A program made the translations under genes and the position numbers. The notes beneath the pieces were generated by a model. It searched no databases. It saw only the letters and a list, made by a program, of their open reading frames with translations, and was not told where the DNA came from. Positions 9,101-10,673 of a stretch of 10,673 nt of DNA are shown piece after piece (position 1 is the stretch's first letter; each line of letters opens with the position of its first letter). This DNA comes from Amoebophrya sp. AT5.2 (taxonomy: Eukaryota; Sar; Dinophyceae; Syndiniales; Amoebophryaceae), in assembly GCA_005223375.1 (NCBI GenBank), contig RXOD01006332.1:1-10673 (forward strand), in the 5' to 3' direction.

Positions 9101-10648
9101 CGGCGCCTGCAGGATAACAAAGCCCGCCAGCCCCACCCGGCTCTCGGTTTTGAAGAACACGAACAGCTCCGGACGCACCACCCGGTTCGACAGCTGCGCA
9201 CCCATGTAGTCGCTCGGGTGTAGCACGGTGTCGCGCAAGTAGCCCAACACCGCCACGTTCGAGCTGTAGTTCGCCTCGATCGTCGCTTTAAAGATGACTG
9301 GCGAAGTGATTAAAGGCAGGCTCCCGTACCCCTTGCTGGTTTGCGCCACCGTCCAGGCGTTCAGGTTCGACGACTGCGCGAGCGCCGTCTGCGGGTTGTT
9401 CGCGGTGAACCGCACTAATAATGCCGAGCCGGCGGGGATGAAGCCGTACTGGTTCAACCGGAAGTGGCACAGCCGCGGGTCGTTGGCGTTCACGCTCCAC
9501 CCATGACTCGTGGTGCCAGCGACGTACTGGAGGGTGGTAGGGGTGCCTCGGCCCTGCGGGATCAAATGTTTGTAAAGGTTCAGGTCCTGCGGCGCCGCCC
9601 AGGGGTTGTAGTCGGTGGCGAGCTGGCCGTTCTGGCTCGGGATGGTGCAGTTGTAGCCCGGGGGGAACCGGACGTCGAAGCCGGCGTCGCCGTCGAGGTT
9701 CGCGGAGAAGAGGGTAGCGGCAAACTGGAGGCGCGCGTACAGCACGTTGCCGGTCTGCTGCTTGAACGGTTTGGAGTTGCCGTCGCCGAACGAAGTCACC
9801 AGTTTCGCGATGGTGGTGCCGGCGTCGGGCTCCTTGTACAGGTAGTCGCCGCCAGAGCGAATGTACGAAGGACGCCCGTCGTTCTCGTCGGTCACCTGGG
9901 GCGGCGAAAAGGCGAGTGCGAGATTGCGATTGGTATAGGCATTGCGGTTACTTATTGATCTTTGCCGAGTAGATTAGGTGTTGATGTGTTTGTGAAGGTT
10001 TGTGGGTGAAAAGCTGCCAGATCGATAGGGTTTAACTCTCTCAGGACATAGCTATTCGTAGTCACGTGAAATTACACCCGTCCTGCGCAGGGGACCACCA
10101 AGACAACAATCGCTAGCCCTAGCGCCAAAAATGTCCAGTACCTGCGCCCCCAGTTTTGTGGAGAACCACCCCTTGCTCGGCATTGTGAGTTGCGAGATTT
10201 TCAACTGCATTTTCGTGCTCCCCTGGATGTTCGTCATGGGGTTGGGCATCGTAATCCGCACCACGTTGTTGTACGAGTTCAACACTGTCGGAATCCCCTG
10301 GCAGTTCGCCGCCGGCCCGCACGTGTGCGCCACCGTGTCGTACGGGATGCAGTCTGCCTGGCACGTCGACCCGATGTCCCACGTCGTCAAAGGCATCAAA
10401 TACAGTCTAATGATCGCGCCCGCCTTGATTTGGTAGGTCGGGTCGCCGGCAATCTCCATCGTGATCGCGTCCCCTGATCTTAACGTTACGACGCTGTCCG
10501 TGCCGCCGAGAATCCGCACGCCGCCGGGATTAAGCCACCGCGGGGAGGCATTGGAAGTGGCCGTGCGCTCCGGCGTCTTGGACAACGACGCCTCGCCGCG
10601 CTCGATCGCCAGGTAGGGGTTGATCGCCACATCGTCCATGGTGAACAC
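1..10648 (-). CDS. Giant multi-exon repeat-domain protein, probably secreted or surface; partial at both ends (13 exons)
   Basis: This is a single gene model joining 13 minus-strand exons. The phases sum correctly (507, 1101, 1041, 587, 376, 132, 199, 691, 608, 302, 320, 179 and 198+ nt), giving about 2,080 residues with no internal stop. The product is a string of related beta-rich segments. Recurrent motifs are YAFSIRAVNP, YAFVLVGKNP, YAFRIGIQQNP, IQFDVQNP and IKFRVDTVNP, then N/T-x-W strands, then VRAPEGFTF, VSPAGFVY, ADAPAGFDF and IVAPINFNF. N-glycosylation sequons (for example NYSS, NFTV, NWSM, NFTA) and scattered Cys fit an extracellular protein. No enzyme motif is visible. I recall similar uncharacterised giant proteins from dinoflagellate genomes, but this was not searched. 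The N-terminus lies beyond 10648 and the C-terminus before 1, so signal peptide and anchor cannot be judged. A split into two genes is possible but nothing demands it. Confidence 0.8.
259..358. repeat. Unit B, first copy (second copy at 768-858)
   Basis: The segment starting near ACGACAGTGAGAAGTAAGAG (266 and 775) is repeated in direct orientation 509 bp away with several substitutions and small indels. The copies end near GCAGAAACCGAACTA(C/T)AGCTT. The two copies bracket the pseudo-exon and both palindromes. Confidence 0.9.
362..429. repeat. 28-bp perfect palindrome carrying exon 13 sequence
   Basis: The arms are 362-389 and 402-429, with a 12-nt loop. The arm matches coding sequence for FTVYEST (in exon 13 near 119-146, with one or two mismatches). 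The palindrome overlaps the end of the pseudo-exon, showing that the duplicated piece was folded back on itself. Confidence 0.95.
390..545 (-). repeat. Second copy of the exon 13 acceptor region (pseudo-exon) in intron 12
   Basis: It matches about 107-258 (offset 283) with scattered substitutions. It keeps the acceptor CACAG|TTTC and an open frame encoding SALTWNRADANKKSDITVSF, but diverges after TTSFG and runs into a palindrome instead of continuing as exon 13 does (DRSLRDLGEVLINF). It could be spliced in, though the downstream part of the domain would then be missing. Confidence 0.88.
552..761. repeat. Long inverted repeat, arms of about 88 and 94 bp
   Basis: The arms are 552-639 and 668-761 and are identical except for a six-base indel in the GCGGCTGC stretch and one substitution near the loop. 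The 28-nt loop includes GATCGATCGATC, itself palindromic. The predicted hairpin would be very stable in DNA or RNA. I see no transposase or exon match in these arms. Confidence 0.95.
947..1125 (-). CDS. Exon 12: short repeat-domain exon
   Basis: 179 nt, phase 2 in and phase 1 out. It encodes KLSATLPAAQYSFSMRTMVP, QTTPLINRFSVLLYDNQKEV and RDAAMDMEGIQILSGIDIR. The strand QYSFSMRTMVPQTTPLINRF aligns with the Y-x-F-x-x-x-x-NP-x-x-TP-x-x-N pattern of the other repeats. The donor AGAT|GTACTG belongs to the GTACT class. The frame stays open another 180 bases into the intron, but that sequence is repeat-derived and loses domain character. Confidence 0.78.
1126..1501 (-). other. Intron 11, 376 bp, introner-like with terminal inverted repeats
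   Basis: The donor end (minus strand) carries GCGAAAAACCTATT (1492-1479). The acceptor end carries its inverse, AATAGGGGTTTTTCGC (1150-1135), with a two-base insertion. TAAGGAAGC is repeated at the two exon junctions, as a target-site duplication would be. A 21-nt near-exact copy of the next exon (1075-1095) lies inside at 1418-1438. Nothing else is recognisable. Confidence 0.72.
1418..1438. repeat. Copy of an exon 12 fragment inside intron 11
   Basis: It matches 1075-1095 with one mismatch. On the minus strand both encode YSFSMRT-like sequence. It is a direct repeat in gene orientation, 343 bp from its source. Confidence 0.85.
1502..1821 (-). CDS. Exon 11: repeat-domain exon
   Basis: 320 nt, phase 0 in and phase 2 out. 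It reads KTPVPTAWFVIGEDEQSG (the N/T-x-W strand), VVAWGEDPIGYPIQQMAETT, VESEITFGFKSSITLEGGGE, ILVLVPEAFEVDCEGP (the AP-GF-x-F...C motif in variant form) and PGTVQCDPGGNNQVRLK. The donor is taken as GAA|GTTAAGG, which with acceptor CTCTAAG|GAAGC gives VRLK-KLSATL in frame. The bases TAAGGAAGC occur at both junctions, so the precise breakpoint cannot be fixed by eye. Confidence 0.83.
1822..1933 (-). other. Intron 10 (GT-AG, 112 bp)
   Basis: Donor AGG|GTAAGTACTT, acceptor GCATCACACCAG|AAAACT, phase 0. It is the shortest intron, with no repeats seen. Confidence 0.75.
1934..2235 (-). CDS. Exon 10: repeat-domain exon
   Basis: 302 nt, phase 1 in and phase 0 out. It encodes GFHLVGKIGVGATAPAGSPP, LAKLTTRIRINPDAATPNR, LKIVAPINFNFTAGNSLL (a clear AP-x-x-F-x-F strand plus an NFT glycosylation sequon), then LECHQGPPMAGRNTAICKCR (three Cys) and EVSIDLLMVPPR. 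It ends at AGG|GTAAGTACTT, the only textbook GTAAGT donor in the gene. The strand SIDLLMVPPR|KTPVPTAW continues in exon 11 and aligns with the Y-x-F-x-x-x-x-x-P motif of other repeats. Confidence 0.83.
2236..2679 (-). other. Intron 9 (about 444 bp)
   Basis: The boundaries are the least certain in the model: donor G|GTGCGG (or one up to 50 bases earlier), acceptor AAATCGCCAAG|GTTTCC. I see no gene, no long repeat and no clear terminal inverted repeats in it. Confidence 0.5.
2680..3287 (-). CDS. Exon 9: repeat-domain exon, 3' boundary uncertain
   Basis: About 608 nt. It reads LLNDVTKDEKLGFQYGFHLP, GSVVSFRPPRLYSTFSTDPA, ADFYVTLSTDALAGSYLRVI, GVPYVIDQTYFAIHEYDASN, a strand GASIGFTVSTSTNYIGGVF, then KKDTQYVVTIYVLTPVVPGE and TWTIETRTWKD. 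The coding signal is clear to about 2735. Beyond that the frame reads a hydrophobic run (VAVMLMLVFLLRIF) that may be translated intron. The only GT donor that fits the phase of exon 10 is G|GTGCGG at 2680/2679. An earlier, non-matching donor such as GTGGCG (2728) would need another acceptor. Confidence 0.72.
3288..3482 (-). other. Intron 8 (GT-AG, 195 bp)
   Basis: Donor AC|GTACTTTTAGG. A good-looking acceptor TTTCTTCTTTCATAG|GG about 75 bases upstream breaks the frame with this donor, whereas CGCCACGACAG|GCTTTTG keeps it (ITT-TLLNDV), so the latter is used. Confidence 0.65.
3483..4173 (-). CDS. Exon 8: long repeat-domain exon
   Basis: 691 nt, phase 1 in and phase 2 out. It encodes NTDCNNFRFDPVEERYLGTK, TVFCYANIIVMDVIDFTVQK, AIKFRVDTVNPPATPEQFDN and FWRIYHYNKKVYNKDG (the N-x-W-x-I strand). 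A longer insert rich in polar residues follows (SSFPTLDPLTLVKDASTGSQ). It closes with WQILPQLMGVQVRLGLLPG, DVEFRFESVSVANEVRLT, ADAPAGFDFTLAKLV and HLQEVKLGSVGAPTVFSITT. The donor AC|GTACTTTTAG matches the GTACTT class of exon 4. GC-rich third positions fit the other long exons. Confidence 0.87.
4174..4377 (-). other. Intron 7 (GT-AG, 204 bp)
   Basis: Donor GCAG|GTACTGGGC; acceptor CGAATCGAAACACAG|CTCCC at phase 1. Another AG nine bases on (GGGCAG|TCTTCG) would not keep phase with this donor. No repeat seen. Confidence 0.78.
4378..4576 (-). CDS. Exon 7: repeat-domain exon, source of intron 6 copies
   Basis: 199 nt, phase 0 in and phase 1 out. It reads VNFVMTRFFLRNENAFFLPI, then RNGMTPIPGLFAHFESPVRM and DPGHQIVYIAPTTFQLTK (AP-x-x-F variant). 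It ends GCAG|GTACTGG. The join to exon 8 (G|CT gives Ala) keeps frame: AATTA-APGQSS. The acceptor CAACAACGAG|GTA has no pyrimidine tract. The frame stays open upstream, so the true exon start could be somewhat further 5'. Confidence 0.75.
4855..4881. repeat. Inverted 27-nt fragment of exon 6 inside intron 6
   Basis: Positions 4855-4881 are the exact reverse complement of 5438-5464, which encode the LLAVEEFLY region of exon 6. The fragment lies three bases from the exon 7-derived palindrome, so pieces of two consecutive exons have been joined in the intron. Confidence 0.93.
4884..4974. repeat. 27-bp perfect inverted repeat built from exon 7 sequence
   Basis: The arms are 4884-4910 and 4948-4974, with an AT-rich 37-nt centre. 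The word (GTTGCGCAGAAAGAACCGCG plus TCATCAC) is the complement of coding sequence for VMTRFFLRN in exon 7 at 4541-4567 and also recurs at 5291-5317, making four exact copies in under 800 bp. Confidence 0.95.
5291..5317. repeat. Direct copy of exon 7 start just downstream of the exon 6 donor
   Basis: Identical over 27 nt to 4541-4567 and, with its AT-rich flank (AATAATCACGAAAATTTC), to the copy at 4884. It sits within about 40 bases of the exon 6 donor and reads in the same orientation as the gene. Confidence 0.93.
5356..5487 (-). CDS. Exon 6: short exon completing a repeat unit
   Basis: 132 nt, phase 0 at both ends. It encodes IQFDVQNPLLAVEEFLYK, then FFFVSYSYEDMRAGSELDET and NIPAYE. The opening continues the strand cut by intron 5 (YK|IQFDVQNP equals the Y-x-F-x-V-x-x-NP motif of the other repeats), which is strong support for an exon too short to stand alone. 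The donor GAG|GTTCTT is weaker than its neighbours. Twenty-seven bases of this exon (5438-5464) appear inverted at 4855-4881. Confidence 0.78.
5488..5661 (-). other. Intron 5 (174 bp) with 15-bp tandem repeats
   Basis: Donor AAG|GTATGAGC, acceptor CTACCACGACAG|ATC, phase 0. Four degenerate tandem units fill about 50 bp of it. Confidence 0.78.
5526..5576. repeat. 15-bp tandem repeat, about 3.5 copies, intron 5
   Basis: Units start at 5526, 5539, 5554 and 5569, each beginning AGGAAATC. The two complete central units differ only at their last three bases (ATCC versus ACCA endings), while the first lacks two bases. Confidence 0.92.
5662..6037 (-). CDS. Exon 5: repeat-domain exon
   Basis: 376 nt, in at phase 2 and out at phase 0. 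After the acceptor ACAG|G it reads STARSPGNEEVRHVPVKFDF, then GGVLKIVGPQDFKFS (a variant of the AP-x-GF-x-F strand with GPQD in place of AP-x-G), GICNRI, AQFTITVDKEDVVL, NWSMNDIRC (a possible glycosylation site) and DRVLLLYLNSDKAFM. It ends at AHRAYK|GTATGAG. The donor is a near-consensus GTATGAG. Confidence 0.85.
6038..6585 (-). other. Intron 4 (548 bp) containing a fold-back copy of exon 4's end
   Basis: Donor AG|GTACTT at 6585 and acceptor ACAAAAACAG|GTCTACC at 6038; the split codon AG|G encodes Arg. Inside is a direct copy of the exon 4 3' end plus its donor and about 30 bp of intron (about 6242-6345), followed at once by an inverted copy (6348-6394). The rest shows no coding signal. Confidence 0.82.
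6282..6394. repeat. Perfect 47-bp inverted repeat identical to the 3' end of exon 4
   Basis: The arms are 6282-6328 and 6348-6394 with a 19-nt loop. The left arm is identical to exon 4 positions 6589-6635, an offset of 307 bp. The copied unit continues through the donor AGGTACTTTT and into the intron sequence TTGATTTT-GATGGA with a few substitutions and small indels. CTCCATCGAAAAT-like words flank the structure at about 6250 and 6400 and match 6556 near the true exon. Confidence 0.95.
6586..7172 (-). CDS. Exon 4: repeat-domain exon whose 3' end is copied into the next intron
   Basis: 587 nt, phase 0 in and phase 2 out. It contains SSFPVHVRMLESGLLLLEGP, a strand RSNSLIFRFKLNAD, TVRAPEGFTFYEDC (the clearest AP-x-GF-x-F...C motif in the window), TEIEIAFCRGEANVARFTIV, LYAFRIGIQQNPEFTP and NYWGLEFNGESS. 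It ends in a strand, PGFVLWTFTGTKVEP. The donor AG|GTACTTTTTA is clear. The acceptor is either CACAAAG (used here) or a GCAG 33 bases downstream. The last 47 coding bases before the donor region reappear as a perfect inverted repeat in intron 4. Confidence 0.87.
7200..7254. repeat. 36-bp-period direct repeat, two copies, intron 3
   Basis: CCCGAGATTTTGATTCATT is present at 7200-7218 and again at 7236-7254, with an unrelated 17-base spacer. Confidence 0.92.
7303..7334. repeat. 17-bp tandem repeat, two copies, intron 3
   Basis: CACAGTAAAACGGTG occurs at 7303 and again at 7320, separated by TG. Confidence 0.92.
7372..8412 (-). CDS. Exon 3: long repeat-domain exon with two AP/SP-GF motifs
   Basis: An open frame of 347 codons. 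It begins after TTAG|TCG (SRDVDGSFDGVFDSG) and carries a strand set with SELTFFVRDLPTTLSNVKL and LRVLAPFGYEW, then GFKIAIKVPDY. A second segment opens with SNVEARENRLGFTIETV and continues with LVIVSPAGFVYEKPNC, then RYAFVLVGKNPPTATAQ and a Cys pair around SSCGQTMCW. NFTV is a possible glycosylation site. The donor is most likely ACG|GTAATC at 7372/7371. The frame otherwise runs to a TAG near 7339, and GGA|GTTTCC about 14 bases further on is an alternative donor. Joined at phase 0 to exon 4. Confidence 0.87.
8413..8794 (-). other. Intron 2, about 382-388 bp, introner-like with terminal inverted repeats
   Basis: This stretch has no long reading frame in phase with its neighbours. Its two ends are mutually inverted: the minus-strand start reads GTTAAGGGTTGAAAAAAG and the complement of its end reads CTTAGAGGGGTGAAAAAACC. 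The acceptor-side motif is nearly identical to the one ending intron 11. A 19-bp direct repeat lies inside at 8544-8580. The exact donor is ambiguous (GTTGAA at 8794, or a non-GT boundary at 8800-8802). Confidence 0.65.
8544..8580. repeat. Two 19-bp tandem copies inside intron 2
   Basis: GGCAGCTTCCTATGGCGCT at 8544 is followed directly by a second copy at 8563 that agrees over its first 16 bases. It is a local tandem duplication within non-coding sequence. Confidence 0.9.
8795..9895 (-). CDS. Exon 2: long repeat-domain exon
   Basis: The longest exon, 367 codons, GC-rich and with strongly protein-like composition. In order it holds a first segment with LYARLQFAATLFSANLDGDA and RFPPGYNC, a second strand set (GSALLVRFTANNP, NLNAWTV), then a new segment starting EANYSSNVAVLGYLRD. 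That segment continues with FVILQAPMDAV and YDYPNC and closes with KYAFSIRAVNP and LTNWMLFTQDGE. It therefore spans about one and a half repeat units. The start is fixed by CCCAG|GTG. The end is less certain. AGG|GTTGAA (phase 0) gives a GT-AG intron to exon 3. Ending six bases earlier, at GAG (8801), also keeps frame and gives DGE|SRDV, which resembles FNGESSV in the next repeat, but that intron would be non-GT. Confidence 0.88.
9896..10141 (-). other. Intron 1 (GT-AG, 246 bp)
   Basis: Donor CAG|GTACTGGAC and acceptor CGCCGCCCCAG|GTG, phase 0. The acceptor-side stretch CCTTTTCGCCGCCCC resembles the acceptor-side tracts of introns 2 and 11 (TTTTTCACCCC, TTTTTCGCCCC). No gene or repeat is evident inside. 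Confidence 0.8.
10142..10648 (-). CDS. Exon 1: first visible exon, Cys-containing domain
   Basis: An open frame of 169 codons. The reading starts after an AG at ATCGAG|GTG; an in-frame TGA a few codons upstream shows that the exon begins about here. The ATG at the fourth codon (MDDVAINPYL) could be an initiator, but no signal peptide follows, so an internal exon is more likely. Recognisable strands are RILGGTDSVV, ITMEIAGDPTY and IIRLYLMPLT, then a four-Cys loop (TCQADC...TCGPAANC), then VVRITMPNPM and GWFSTKLGAQ. The end is set by CAG|GTACTGG at phase 0, which joins the GTG of exon 2 to give GAQ|VTDENDG. I recall the same 'PxGGFFPTRLAAQ' style of junction in dinoflagellate relatives. Confidence 0.82.
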
Positions 10649-10673
10649 CTCGATTACAGGTCAAAACAATGCA

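Noticed and set aside
1..10673. Whole-genome amplification artefact as the explanation of all inverted copies
   Set aside because: Kept as a caution but not preferred: several copies differ from their source by substitutions and indels, which a fresh amplification chimera would not show.

Overview
The window reads as a piece of a eukaryotic nuclear genome. Nearly all of its coding sequence can be explained by one large, intron-rich gene on the minus strand that runs through the whole window and off both ends. I could join 13 exons (about 6.24 kb, roughly 2,080 residues) into a single open frame. Almost every junction uses a GT donor and an AG acceptor, and every junction keeps phase. Many donors are GTACT-type and many acceptors are AG followed by G. 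The protein is a chain of related beta-rich segments. They carry recurring motifs: an aromatic 'Y-x-F-x-(I/V)-x-x-x-NP' strand, then an 'N-x-W-x-L' strand, then an 'AP-x-GF-x-F' strand, often followed by Cys. I recall this style of giant uncharacterised secreted or surface protein from dinoflagellates and their relatives. Together with AG|G acceptors and TIR-bearing introns this suggests an alveolate of the dinoflagellate lineage, possibly a syndinian such as Amoebophrya. The organism call is inference from memory, not a search.

Layout, read along the minus strand from the right edge: exon 1 (10648-10142), exon 2 (9895-8795), exon 3 (8412-7372), exon 4 (7172-6586), exon 5 (6037-5662), exon 6 (5487-5356), exon 7 (4576-4378), exon 8 (4173-3483), exon 9 (3287-about 2680), exon 10 (2235-1934), exon 11 (1821-1502), exon 12 (1125-947) and exon 13 (198 to the window start, truncated). 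The right half is dominated by long GC-rich exons. The left half has short exons and longer introns. No initiator, signal peptide, terminal stop, RNA gene or second gene could be supported.

The unexpected part is in the introns. At least three of them hold displaced copies of the adjoining exons, many folded back into long, near-perfect inverted repeats. A 47-bp perfect stem in intron 4 is identical to the end of exon 4. A 28-bp perfect stem and a roughly 90-bp stem sit in intron 12, beside duplicates of exon 13. In intron 6 a 27-nt word from exon 7 recurs several times, next to an inverted 27-nt piece of exon 6. Separately, introns 2 and 11 are nearly the same length and share a terminal motif that is also inverted at their other end, as expected of introner-like (transposon-derived) introns.
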